Positions 1-6,318 of a DNA stretch of 20,571 bases are shown piece after piece. Position numbers and translations under genes: made by a program. How positions within the stretch are numbered: the stretch's first letter is position 1; each line of letters starts with the position of its first letter. The stretch is from a virus, in IMG/VR virus record IMGVR_UViG_3300012920_000361, positions 1 to 20,571 of that record, one strand, 5' to 3'. The notes beneath the pieces were generated by a model. The model had not been told where the DNA came from and did not search any database. It saw only the letters and a program-made list of their open reading frames with translations.

Positions 1-4
1 CCTA

Positions 5-40
5 GGGGGGGTGGGGTGCGTATACGTATATGGGGGTGCC
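5..40. other. G-rich tract with phased GGGGTGC repeats upstream of terminase genes
   Basis: In otherwise A/T-rich DNA this stretch has G runs at 5-11, 13-16 and 32-36. The heptamer GGGGTGC occurs at 13-19 and 33-39, exactly 20 bp apart, with the 8-bp palindrome CGTATACG (19-26) between them. A 12-bp A/T palindrome follows at 43-54. No gene covers bases 1-77. Many phages place their packaging recognition site near the small terminase gene, so a TerS-binding or cos/pac role is possible. It could equally be a G-quadruplex, an operator or a contig-end artefact. The repeats are seen; the role is inference. Confidence 0.3.
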
Positions 41-77
41 TCAAAAATATTTTTCAACTTTTTACAAGGAGATTTTT

Positions 78-329
78 ATGGTTGATAGATTAAATGCTGT
101 CGTTCCTCTTGAGGGAAAAGACGGCAAGACGTATTGGCATAACATTGGCAAAGCGTTTCAGAATAAATTAGGAGGATGGGATATTATATTTAATTCTCTT
201 CCGATACAGACGAAGGACAAGAATGGTGCTTTGATTATGAAGGTAATGCTGTTACCTCAGAAAGATAGTAATGGATCGACTCCTTCGCCAAAACCTACTA
301 ATCAATTTGACGACAACGTGCCGTTCTAA
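78..329 (+). CDS. Small protein with SSB-like C-terminal tip
   Basis: 83 residues. An in-frame ATG exists at 30, but the ATG at 78 has a good ribosome site (AAGGAG about 6 nt upstream), so 78 is preferred. Residues about 10-55 look like a compact beta-rich domain (KTYWHNIGKAFQNK, then alternating hydrophobic strands). A Ser/Pro/Asn-rich linker follows, and the protein ends NQFDDNVPF. That end closely matches the acidic DDDIPF tip with which bacterial single-stranded-DNA-binding proteins recruit partners. The stop overlaps the small terminase start (TAATG), so the two are probably translated together. I do not recognise a named family. A role in ssDNA handling or in recruiting host SSB partners is inference from the tail alone. 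Confidence 0.7.
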   Translation: MVDRLNAVVPLEGKDGKTYWHNIGKAFQNKLGGWDIIFNSLPIQTKDKNGALIMKVMLLPQKDSNGSTPSPKPTNQFDDNVPF

Positions 330-718
330 TGGTTAAGAGAGTTCTTCCACGTCTAGATAATTTTGCGAGTGTCCGCCAGATCAAAAGAAAGATCAAGGGC
401 AGCGATGTTATTTATAAAAACCGAGAGGCATTAGCGAGTGAGCTGATTAATATTGGTACTGCTAATATATCGGATGTCGTTGAATGGGAGGGTGGTATCG
501 CCAAGGTCAAGGACGTGAAGGACATACCGGAACACGCTTTATCAGCTATCAAGAGAGTTCGTATTTTAAAAGATGGTACGTTAGATATCGAGATGGTTGA
601 TAAGGTCCGTGTTTTACAGATGTTAGCGAAGAGTGCGGGTCTATTGGATCAAGAGTCCGAGGGTGACAAGCCTGCGGTCATAGATATAAAAATGGTAGGA
701 CCGAAAGATGACAACTAA
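329..718 (+). CDS. terS: Terminase small subunit (TerS)
   Basis: 129 residues. The central part, from about residue 34 (ALASELINIGTANISDVVEW) through DIPEHALSAIKRVRI to DKVRVLQMLAKSAGLL, matches the C-terminal oligomerisation/DNA-binding region of Terminase_2-type small subunits. TerS recognises viral DNA and controls the large subunit motor during packaging. The usual N-terminal helix-turn-helix is short or hard to see: only a basic segment (residues 1-32) precedes the conserved part, so it may be diverged or lost. The start codon overlaps the previous stop, and the 3' end overlaps the large terminase by 11 nt, the normal TerS-TerL pairing. The family call comes from motif memory and position. 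Confidence 0.75.
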   Translation: MVKRVLPRLDNFASVRQIKRKIKGSDVIYKNREALASELINIGTANISDVVEWEGGIAKVKDVKDIPEHALSAIKRVRILKDGTLDIEMVDKVRVLQMLAKSAGLLDQESEGDKPAVIDIKMVGPKDDN

Positions 719-2222
719 CATACCAGGACTAAAACTCGACTTTAGTAAATCGCCTACTGTATGGAAGTTCCTTAATGACAACTCTTTTGTTAGAGGCATG
801 ATTGGTCCTGTCGGTAGTGGCAAGTCGTATGCCTGCTGTGCCGAGATATTTAAAAGAGCTGTCCAACAAAAACCAAGTAAGAGAGATGGTATCAAGTATT
901 CTCGATTTGTTATTGTAAGAAACTCGTATCCCATGTTAAAAACTACGACACTCAAAACGTGGCTTGAATTATTTCCAGAGCATATCTATGGACCTGTTCG
1001 CAACTCACCACCGATAACACATCACATAAAATTACCGAGTCGAGAAGGAGCAGCAGGGATTGACCTAGAAGTAATTTTTCTTGCACTAGATCAACCTAAA
1101 GACGTCCGTAAGTTATTATCTCTTGAAGTTACAGGAGGATGGATCAATGAAGCAAGGGAACTACCGAAATCAATAGTCGATGGTCTAACTCATAGGGTAG
1201 GACGATATCCTGTGAAGGATGATGGTGGTCCGACATGGCGAGGAGTTATTCTAGATACTAACCCATGCGATGATGATCATTGGATATATAGATTATCCGA
1301 GAAAGAACCACCGAAAGGAAAGTTTGCGTGGAAATTTTTTCGACAACCGCCTGGAGTATTCGAGGCGAAGGAAGTGCCAGAAGAAATGCCAGAGGCTCAA
1401 GGCTTTGTACATTCCGCAGGTAAATGGTGGCAGACGAATGATAAGGCTGAGAATCTCAATAATCTACCTGTCGGATATTACGAACAACTTCTGGGTGGTA
1501 AGAACCTAGATTGGATACGTTGTTATGCCGAGGGTAAGTTTACTTATGTTCAAGAAGGCAAGCCTGTATGGAGTGAGTATGACGATGCGAGTATGGTCGA
1601 TGATTGTCAGATACTAGACGGAGTACCAATACAGATCGGACTTGACTTTGGATTAACACCTGCCGCTGTGTTTGCGCAGAGAACTCCGAAGGGTGTATGG
1701 AATGTATTACATGAGCTTGTTACTTTCGATATGGGATTAGAAAGATTTTGCACATTGCTGAAAGAGGATATCGATAGATTCTTTCCGAAGCATGAGTTAC
1801 AGATATGGGGAGATCCGGCAGGTATGCAACGTGACCAGATATTCGAGAATACAAGTTTTGAACATCTTAAAACTCATGGACTCTTTGCCAAACCTACTGC
1901 CACTAATGATTTTAGAACTAGACGAGAAGCGTTAGCAATGCCGATGACGAGGTTAGTTGAGAATAAGCCTGGCTTCAGAATAGATCGTAAATGTGTTCGC
2001 TTGAGAAAATCGCTAAGTGGGGGATATCATTTCAAGAGGGTAGCTATTGGGGCAGGGCAAGAAAGATTTAGGGATACACCGAACAAGAATGAGCATTCGC
2101 ATATTGGAGATGCCGCAGGATATTGTCTGCTTGGAGGCGGAGAGCATAGACGAATGACTAAGGGTAATAGACCGCACCTCAAACCAATGGTCGCTAAAAT
2201 AGATTTTGATCCGTTACAATAG
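708..2222 (+). CDS. terL: Terminase large subunit (TerL), packaging ATPase and nuclease
   Basis: 504 residues, normal length for a podovirus TerL. It powers DNA translocation into the prohead and cuts the concatemer. Visible ATPase parts are Walker A GPVGSGKS (33-40), a hydrophobic strand VIFLALD (about 124-130) and GGWINEARE, whose Glu148 is the likely catalytic acid. The RNase H-like nuclease domain shows three well-placed acids: Asp313 in GLDFG, Asp369 in WGDPAG and Asp468 in HIGDAAGY. No active-site residue appears missing. A weak AGGA lies 7 nt before the ATG, and the gene overlaps TerS by 11 nt. Its last eight residues (KIDFDPLQ) are encoded within a 24-bp repeat copied again 251 bp downstream, at the end of the next small gene. 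Confidence 0.95.
   Translation: MTTNIPGLKLDFSKSPTVWKFLNDNSFVRGMIGPVGSGKSYACCAEIFKRAVQQKPSKRDGIKYSRFVIVRNSYPMLKTTTLKTWLELFPEHIYGPVRNSPPITHHIKLPSREGAAGIDLEVIFLALDQPKDVRKLLSLEVTGGWINEARELPKSIVDGLTHRVGRYPVKDDGGPTWRGVILDTNPCDDDHWIYRLSEKEPPKGKFAWKFFRQPPGVFEAKEVPEEMPEAQGFVHSAGKWWQTNDKAENLNNLPVGYYEQLLGGKNLDWIRCYAEGKFTYVQEGKPVWSEYDDASMVDDCQILDGVPIQIGLDFGLTPAAVFAQRTPKGVWNVLHELVTFDMGLERFCTLLKEDIDRFFPKHELQIWGDPAGMQRDQIFENTSFEHLKTHGLFAKPTATNDFRTRREALAMPMTRLVENKPGFRIDRKCVRLRKSLSGGYHFKRVAIGAGQERFRDTPNKNEHSHIGDAAGYCLLGGGEHRRMTKGNRPHLKPMVAKIDFDPLQ
2197..2220 (+). repeat. 24-bp direct repeat, copy 1 (terL 3' end)
   Basis: This copy encodes the terminase C-terminal tail and its last base is the first base of the TAG stop. 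It matches 2448-2471 at all 24 bases, and both flanks then diverge. Such a long exact match at two gene ends is far beyond chance and marks a duplication or insertion. Confidence 0.9.
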
Positions 2223-2233
2223 AAAGGGAAGGG

Positions 2234-2473
2234 ATGAAAAAACATATTCATGTAAATCAGCATAAGATTCGTGCTAATAAAAAGCATGGAACTAATGATC
2301 CTGTTATTACAGTTAAAGAAGGAAAAAAAAACACTTATTGTCATAATGTAAAAATATTAGGACCTTCTAAAATTTTCTATGGGGGCAACAATAAACCTAT
2401 ATTATCATGTGGTGCAAGAGTTGTAATTGAGACCGAGAGTGATATAGAAATAGATTTTGATCCGTTACAATGA
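2234..2473 (+). CDS. Small KHIHVNQH-type phage protein with a terminase-derived C-terminus
   Basis: 79 residues; ATG preceded by GGGAAGGG. The sequence runs KKHIHVNQHKIRANKK, then PVITVKEGKKNTYCHNVKILGPSKI and SCGARVVIETES. I recognise this pattern from memory as a widespread small phage family of unknown function, probably a compact beta fold. The oddity is the end: after IETESDIE it finishes IDFDPLQ, identical to the end of the large terminase, and the DNA matches over 24 bp. The gene seems to have been inserted at the terL 3' end, capturing or regenerating the terL tail. The stop overlaps the next start (ATGATG). Codons 30-32 contain a run of nine A (2323-2331). No function is assigned. 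Confidence 0.8.
   Translation: MKKHIHVNQHKIRANKKHGTNDPVITVKEGKKNTYCHNVKILGPSKIFYGGNNKPILSCGARVVIETESDIEIDFDPLQ
2448..2471 (+). repeat. 24-bp direct repeat, copy 2 (3' end of the small inserted gene)
   Basis: Exact copy of 2197-2220, read in the same frame so that it encodes the same terminal residues. In this copy the final T belongs to a TGA stop overlapping the next gene's ATG. This is the stop-start style used elsewhere in the window, so copy 2 may be the ancestral terL end and copy 1 the rebuilt one. That polarity is inference. Confidence 0.9.
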
Positions 2474-2685
2474 TGTATTTGTTTGTCGAATCTATTGCCA
2501 CACTAACCGCTATAATTTCTATTTATCTTTATGGCAATGGTTGGAAGTATTCTGGATACTTTGGTTTGTTCTCGCAATTTTGGTGGATACTATTTACTTA
2601 CATCAATGACCATAAGACTCTTTACTTTCTCTGCCTCTGTATGTGCATTACCCATATACGCAACATAAGGAAAATGAATAAATGA
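2470..2685 (+). CDS. Small membrane protein, PnuC-like fold fragment
   Basis: 71 residues (69-70 if the second ATG at 2473 is used). There are two hydrophobic stretches: residues about 2-22 (YLFVESIATLTAIISIYLYG) and about 30-45 (GYFGLFSQFWWILF). A third, Cys-rich hydrophobic segment (YFLCLCMCI) follows, then a basic end (RNIRKMNK). The pattern of a GN motif, a W, then GLxSQxxWI resembles small phage membrane proteins related to part of the PnuC vitamin-transporter fold, from memory. A holin cannot be excluded, but no lysis gene lies nearby. The start overlaps the upstream stop (ATGATG) and the stop overlaps the next start (ATGA), so it sits in a coupled chain. Confidence 0.7.
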   Translation: MMYLFVESIATLTAIISIYLYGNGWKYSGYFGLFSQFWWILFTYINDHKTLYFLCLCMCITHIRNIRKMNK

Positions 2686-3188
2686 CATTTACTTGCGAAG
2701 AACTAAACCAGGCAACAAATCTGGATGGGGTTGATTATAAATTTATTCCGTTTCATTATACGCATCTCAAGATGATGGAGTTCCGAGAGTCCGAACATTC
2801 TCTCATGAATAGCTTTGTAGATTACGAAGAGAAAATAAAAACGTGTCCGATGGAGGGATTATCATTTAGTGGTGTATGCTTTGGAGATATTGTGTGTTGT
2901 TTTGGTATACTCCCTTTGTGGGAAGGAGTGTATGAGGCTTGGCTACTACCATGTAAACATTTAACCAAAAATAAATTTAAGTTTCATAGAGCAAGTCTAA
3001 AGTTTTTTGAATACGTTGCAAAACGCTTAAATATTCATAGATTGCAGATAAATGTTAGTAGTCAGAATTGCCTAGCATACAAATGGGCTAAAAAGTGTTA
3101 CTTTACTGAGGAAGGATTGTTACGAAAGTTCGGTCCAGATAAAACTGACTTTTATATTATGAGTCGATTGTTTAATGATAAGGAGTAG
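2682..3188 (+). CDS. GNAT acetyltransferase-like protein, gp13-like
   Basis: 168 residues. The layout resembles a GNAT fold. The N-terminal part (FIPFHYTHLKMMEFRESE) is followed by central strands (GLSFSGVCFGDIVCCFGILPLWEGVYEAWLLP), then a helix with FHRASLKFFEYVAKRLNIHRLQINV and NCLAYKWAKKCYFTEEGLLRKFG. That last part matches the usual GNAT end, where a partner is placed by a helix before the final strand. T7-like phages encode a similar protein (internal virion protein A, gp13), normally next to the tail genes; here it lies between terminase and portal. The acetyl-CoA pyrophosphate loop (Q/RxxGxG/A) is not evident, so enzyme activity is doubtful. It is rich in Cys. Start overlaps the upstream stop (ATGA). 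Confidence 0.75.
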   Translation: MTFTCEELNQATNLDGVDYKFIPFHYTHLKMMEFRESEHSLMNSFVDYEEKIKTCPMEGLSFSGVCFGDIVCCFGILPLWEGVYEAWLLPCKHLTKNKFKFHRASLKFFEYVAKRLNIHRLQINVSSQNCLAYKWAKKCYFTEEGLLRKFGPDKTDFYIMSRLFNDKE

Positions 3189-3190
3189 AT

Positions 3191-3445
3191 ATGGGTGGAT
3201 TTTTTTCAGCACCAAAACGACCTGCACCACCACCAGGTCCTTCTAGAGCAGAGCTTGATGCTATAGCTCGTAGAGAAAGACAGGCGGAGCAAACTAAAGC
3301 CAGAGAGTCTAGAGAGATTGCAGCTCGTAAAAGAACTAGACGTGGTTCTCAAGGATTGATGACAGCTTTCATGGGTAGAAGACCAGAAGATCAAGGAGGT
3401 CAACAGACCCTTGGTCCAAGTAGGAATCCAAGAGACTATGGCTAA
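3191..3445 (+). CDS. Short Pro/Arg-rich phage protein of the MGGFF type
   Basis: 84 residues; AAGGAG lies 5 nt before the ATG. It starts MGGFFSAPKRPAPPPGPSRAEL. A charged probable helix follows (ELDAIARRERQAEQTKARESREIAARKRTRRGSQG), then a disordered tail. Short proteins with an MGG start, a Pro run and an RRG motif are common between terminase and portal in podoviruses, from memory, with no known function. The position suggests a minor head or portal-associated protein. The Gly2/Ser6 spacing fits the eukaryotic N-myristoylation pattern, probably by coincidence in a bacterial virus. Confidence 0.75.
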   Translation: MGGFFSAPKRPAPPPGPSRAELDAIARRERQAEQTKARESREIAARKRTRRGSQGLMTAFMGRRPEDQGGQQTLGPSRNPRDYG

Positions 3446-3480
3446 AAAATATATTAGAAACCCTAAAAAAAGGAGAGACG

Positions 3481-3651
3481 ATGCCGAAAGTAATGTACAA
3501 AACTAAAGATGGTATGAAAACCAAAATGTTTCCGTACAATAAATCTGGGGTAGATCAAGCCAAGTCATTTGCTAAACTAGTGAATGGTAAAGTTGATATG
3601 TCTATGAAAAACTCTAAGATGAAGTATGCTAAAAAAACACAAAAATCCTAA
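3481..3651 (+). CDS. Small basic hypothetical protein (56 aa)
   Basis: ATG preceded by a clear AAGGAGAG site. The protein starts MPKVMYKTKDGMKTKMFPYN and is rich in Lys and Met. The KYKTxDGxKxKxFPY-type opening recalls small phage proteins found near portal genes. The DNA-facing charge suggests a nucleic-acid or head-interior role, but nothing proves it. It overlaps the next gene by 26 nt in another frame. It is real by ribosome site, spacing and fit in the gene chain; function unknown. Confidence 0.7.
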   Translation: MPKVMYKTKDGMKTKMFPYNKSGVDQAKSFAKLVNGKVDMSMKNSKMKYAKKTQKS

Positions 3652-3895
3652 AGGTGGTCTGACTCAAGCAGGAAGAGATTTCTTCAAAAGAAAAGAGGGA
3701 GCTAATTTAAAACCACCTGTTAAGAAGGGAGTGAACCCGAGACGTGTTAGTTTCGCAGCTCGCTTCGCAGGAATGAAAGGTCCTATGAAAAACCCAGACG
3801 GAACACCAACCAGAAAAGCATTAGCCCTACGAGCATGGGGTTTTAGGAATGTAGAGTCGGCTCGTAACTTTGCTAACAAACATAAGAAATCATAA
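3626..3895 (+). CDS. DUF6321-like basic protein
   Basis: 89 residues, strongly basic. Motifs in order: KGGLTQAGRDFFKRKEGANLKPPVKKG (about 9-35), SFAARFAGMKGPMKNPDGTPTRKALALRAWGF (about 42-73), and a basic end. This order (GGLTxxGR, ANLKPPV, RF.G..GP, G.PTR.AL...WG) matches the DUF6321 family as I remember it, found in phages and bacteria and without known function. It has no strong ribosome site of its own and begins inside the preceding gene, so it is likely translated by coupling. Its stop overlaps the next start (TAATG). Confidence 0.8.
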   Translation: MLKKHKNPKGGLTQAGRDFFKRKEGANLKPPVKKGVNPRRVSFAARFAGMKGPMKNPDGTPTRKALALRAWGFRNVESARNFANKHKKS

Positions 3896-4155
3896 TGACA
3901 AAAACTATAAACATGACATACGAAGACTTCATAAAAACAAGTAGAAAAGGTTTAAGTGATTTATATAATCGTCCACCATTTTTTTATCTTATGCATGGAA
4001 AAACTTTTGATAAAATTTTTAGTGGTATAGAAAAAGATGTGCAAAATAAAATACGGACGAATCAAGTCCGATTTGTAGGATCAAGCAACAGACCGAGAGG
4101 GAGAGCAAATCTAAGGGTCAAAAGACGTGCATTAATGAAAGCTAGGAGGACATAA
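3895..4155 (+). CDS. Basic hypothetical protein (86 aa)
   Basis: It begins MTKTINMTYEDFIKTSRKGL and ends in a dense Arg/Lys stretch (RPRGRANLRVKRRALMKARR). The middle carries an aromatic patch (RPPFFYLMHGKTFDKIF). I do not recognise it. The very basic C-terminus would suit binding to DNA or to the acidic portal or scaffold. It is joined by TAATG overlaps to the genes on both sides, which supports it being translated. Confidence 0.65.
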   Translation: MTKTINMTYEDFIKTSRKGLSDLYNRPPFFYLMHGKTFDKIFSGIEKDVQNKIRTNQVRFVGSSNRPRGRANLRVKRRALMKARRT

Positions 4156-4304
4156 TGACTATTACAAAAAAACAAAACAAAACATTAAATAAACACAAAG
4201 TTCATCATACTAAAAAACACATGCGGACTATGAGACTACTTATGAAAAAGGGAATGTCGTTTACTAAAGCTCACAATAAAGCTATGAAAGAGGTAGGTAA
4301 ATAA
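4155..4304 (+). CDS. Very small basic protein (49 aa)
   Basis: AGGAGG lies just upstream at 4144-4149, and the ATG overlaps the previous stop. The protein runs from MTITKKQNKTLNK through HHTKKHMRTMRLLMKKGMSF to AHNKAMKEVGK. The HH(S/T)KKHM...LMKKGxSFxxAHxxAMKxVGK pattern is one I recall from small phage proteins near the portal. It is probably helical and very Lys-rich. Its stop overlaps the portal start (TAATG), so it may set portal translation. Too short for most length cut-offs. Function unknown. Confidence 0.7.
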   Translation: MTITKKQNKTLNKHKVHHTKKHMRTMRLLMKKGMSFTKAHNKAMKEVGK

Positions 4305-5854
4305 TGGCAAAGCTAAGTGCGGAACAACTAAAAAGAAAATACGATTTAAGTAATAGTCATAAGGATAATTGGAGATCAATTTACGAAGACGCATACAGGT
4401 ATGCCCTGCCCATGAGGAATCTCTACGATGGGTACTACGAATCCAATACACCAGGTCAAGATAAGATGGCGAGAGTGTTTGACTCTACTGCTATAGATAG
4501 TACGCAAAAATTTGCGAATAAATTACAGAGTGGATTATTTCCACCTGCTAGTCAGTGGTGTCGTCTAGTGCCTGGCTCTGAGATACCAAAAGAAATGAAA
4601 ATAGAAACGCAACAGATTTTAGATAGCTATAACAACAGAATGTTCGATGTTATGCGACAATCTAATTTTGACCAGGCTATGGGCGAATTTCTTCTTGAAC
4701 TTGCCATAGGCAGTGCGATCATGCTGATCCAACCTGGAGACGAAGTGACTCCGATTCGTTACACTGCTGTACCGACATTCTTAGTCACCTTTGAGGAAGG
4801 TCCATTCGGCACTGTCGATAAAGTATATCGTAGGATGAAAAAACCTTACGGAGTATTAGATCAAGAATTTCCAGATGTAAAAATACCACAGGATATGAAG
4901 AACAGTTATCAAGGTCGAGAAAACGAGATGGTTGAGTTGATCGAGGGTACTTACTACGACAAGGATACCGGTAAATATCATTATCAGATTGTTGATTATA
5001 ATGGTAAGCATGAACTTGTTTATAGAGAGTTAAAATCATTTCCTTGGGTGGTAGCACGTTACATGAAAGCTGCTAACGAAAGGTATGGTCGAGGACCTGT
5101 ACTTACTGCCTTGCCAGATATTAAAACATTGAACAGGGTGTTAGAACTTACACTTAAAAATGCTTCACTAACTATTGCAGGAGTCTACACCGCAGTAGAT
5201 TCTGGAGTGTTGAATCCTGGAGCAATAAACCTAGTTCCTGGTGCGATCATACCGGTCAACTCTAATGGAGGTCCTAGAGGAGCTGACTTACAGCCATTAC
5301 CAAGAAGTGGTGATCCTCAGTTATCTCAGATTGTGGCGAATGACTTACGGATGAATATTAAGAAAATTATGTTAGACGAATCTTTGCCACCAGATACTAT
5401 GTCAGCTCGAACTGCACTTGAAGTTGCCGAGAGGATGAAACAGCTATCGCAAAATTTAGGCGCCGCTTTTGGTCGATTGATTAATGAGACTATGTACCCT
5501 GTGGTAAGGAGAACTCTCGAAGTTATGGATCAACTCGGTATTATTCAATTACCACTGAAGGTGAACGGACTACAAGTTAAGGTACAGCCGATTGGTGAAC
5601 TTGCTATGGCGACCAATATGACGAAAGTAAATCAAGTAATGCAATACGCACAGATAGCTAGTTCGTTAGGACCAACAGGTCAGATGACTATTAAGGTAGA
5701 GCAGCTAGCCGACTACATAGCCGATGCGATGGGAATCCCTGCGGATATTAGAACTACTTACGAAGAGAGAATGCAGATGCAACAAGTTATGGCGGAGCAA
5801 GCTCAGATGATGGCTCAGCAGCAACAAGCTCCACCGCCACAAGAGGAGCAATAA
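4304..5854 (+). CDS. Portal (head-tail connector) protein, T7 gp8-like
   Basis: 516 residues, the usual size of the podovirus head-tail connector family. The start (AEQLKRKYDLSNSHKDNWRSIYEDAYRYALP) followed by RVFDSTAIDSTQKFANKLQSGLFPPASQWCRL is diagnostic: a helical clip/wing opening, then the conserved D-S/T-A-xx-A-xxx-LxSxLFPP stretch. The dodecameric ring sits at one head vertex, lets DNA in and holds the tail. The LNPGAINLVPGAIIPVN to SGDPQLSQIV part is typical of the crown/stem side. The C-terminus is a Gln/Met-rich, low-complexity tail (about 487-516). Start overlaps the 49-aa gene; stop overlaps the next tiny frame. Confidence 0.93.
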   Translation: MAKLSAEQLKRKYDLSNSHKDNWRSIYEDAYRYALPMRNLYDGYYESNTPGQDKMARVFDSTAIDSTQKFANKLQSGLFPPASQWCRLVPGSEIPKEMKIETQQILDSYNNRMFDVMRQSNFDQAMGEFLLELAIGSAIMLIQPGDEVTPIRYTAVPTFLVTFEEGPFGTVDKVYRRMKKPYGVLDQEFPDVKIPQDMKNSYQGRENEMVELIEGTYYDKDTGKYHYQIVDYNGKHELVYRELKSFPWVVARYMKAANERYGRGPVLTALPDIKTLNRVLELTLKNASLTIAGVYTAVDSGVLNPGAINLVPGAIIPVNSNGGPRGADLQPLPRSGDPQLSQIVANDLRMNIKKIMLDESLPPDTMSARTALEVAERMKQLSQNLGAAFGRLINETMYPVVRRTLEVMDQLGIIQLPLKVNGLQVKVQPIGELAMATNMTKVNQVMQYAQIASSLGPTGQMTIKVEQLADYIADAMGIPADIRTTYEERMQMQQVMAEQAQMMAQQQQAPPPQEEQ

Positions 5855-5964
5855 TGCAAGTACAAATGACAAAAAAAGAATTTGATATGTTACCAAAAAA
5901 ACAACAACAATATATTTTAACCATGTTTCCCATGTTAAGAAAAAAACTAAAGAAGATGAAATGA
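5854..5964 (+). CDS. Tiny basic open frame (36 aa) after portal
   Basis: It starts MQVQMTKKEFDMLPKKQQQY and ends LRKKLKKMK. AGAGGAG (5842-5848) lies upstream and the ATG overlaps the portal stop. The form is helical and basic, like the other small proteins here. Evidence is position, ribosome site and coding look only. It could be real or a by-product of a translational coupling region. Confidence 0.5.
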   Translation: MQVQMTKKEFDMLPKKQQQYILTMFPMLRKKLKKMK

Positions 5965-6059
5965 ACTTTACATACAATGGTTACGATCCACAGTTACTAA
6001 AATATTGGAGGGCAAATAAAAATGAAAGTAACAAACGAACAACAAAAAAACATAAATAG
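5961..6059 (+). CDS. Tiny open frame (32 aa), doubtful
   Basis: It starts by ATGA overlap with the 36-aa frame and begins MNFTYNGYDPQLLKYWRANK, with an aromatic N-terminus and basic end. It overlaps the start of the Bbp19-like gene by 38 nt and carries that gene's ribosome site inside it. No strong ribosome site of its own. It may be a real micro-protein or simply a bridge for coupling. Confidence 0.35.
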   Translation: MNFTYNGYDPQLLKYWRANKNESNKRTTKKHK

Positions 6060-6318
6060 TCCAGGTTGGGAAGGCTTAGATGCGACACCTAACCCACATC
6101 AAAAGATAGAGCCTACTGACTTGGATAAATTATATCAACGAGTTTTTTCATCACAAGATGGGAAAAAATTACTGATACATCTCAAGAACACATACCTCGA
6201 TACTCCGACTTGGACACCTGGGTATGATAATAGCTTTGGATATTATAGAGATGGTCAGAATACGATTATAAGAGAAATAATAACCAGAATAAGGAGGGCT
6301 AATTATGATCGAAAATGA
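6022..6318 (+). CDS. Bbp19-like phage protein
   Basis: 98 residues; GGAGGG lies about 9 nt before the ATG. The key part is LDKLYQRVFSSQDGKKLLIHLKNTYLD (about 34-60), then FGYYRDGQNTIIREIITRI (about 73-91). The order of FxxxxGxxxLxxL, a Tyr/Pro-rich middle and a (Y/N)R(D/E)GQ...I..I helix matches the Bbp19 family of small phage proteins as I remember it, found near portal/scaffold genes with no proven role. It overlaps the scaffold start by 14 nt. The position suggests a minor head assembly protein. Confidence 0.7.
   Translation: MKVTNEQQKNINSPGWEGLDATPNPHQKIEPTDLDKLYQRVFSSQDGKKLLIHLKNTYLDTPTWTPGYDNSFGYYRDGQNTIIREIITRIRRANYDRK

Noticed and set aside
30-77. Upstream ATG (30) as the start of the first gene
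   Set aside because: It lies in the G-rich element with no suitable ribosome site and would add 16 residues (MGVPQKYFSTFYKEIF) encoded across the true ribosome site of the ATG at 78.
2234-2473. Mobile element with transposase, integrase or homing endonuclease at the 24-bp repeat
   Set aside because: The 251-bp unit is filled by one small gene without catalytic motifs, and I see no inverted repeats at its ends.
3438-3506. 22-codon open frame starting at the end of the MGGFF gene
   Set aside because: No own ribosome site; it runs through the ribosome site and start of the 56-aa gene, which has much better support.
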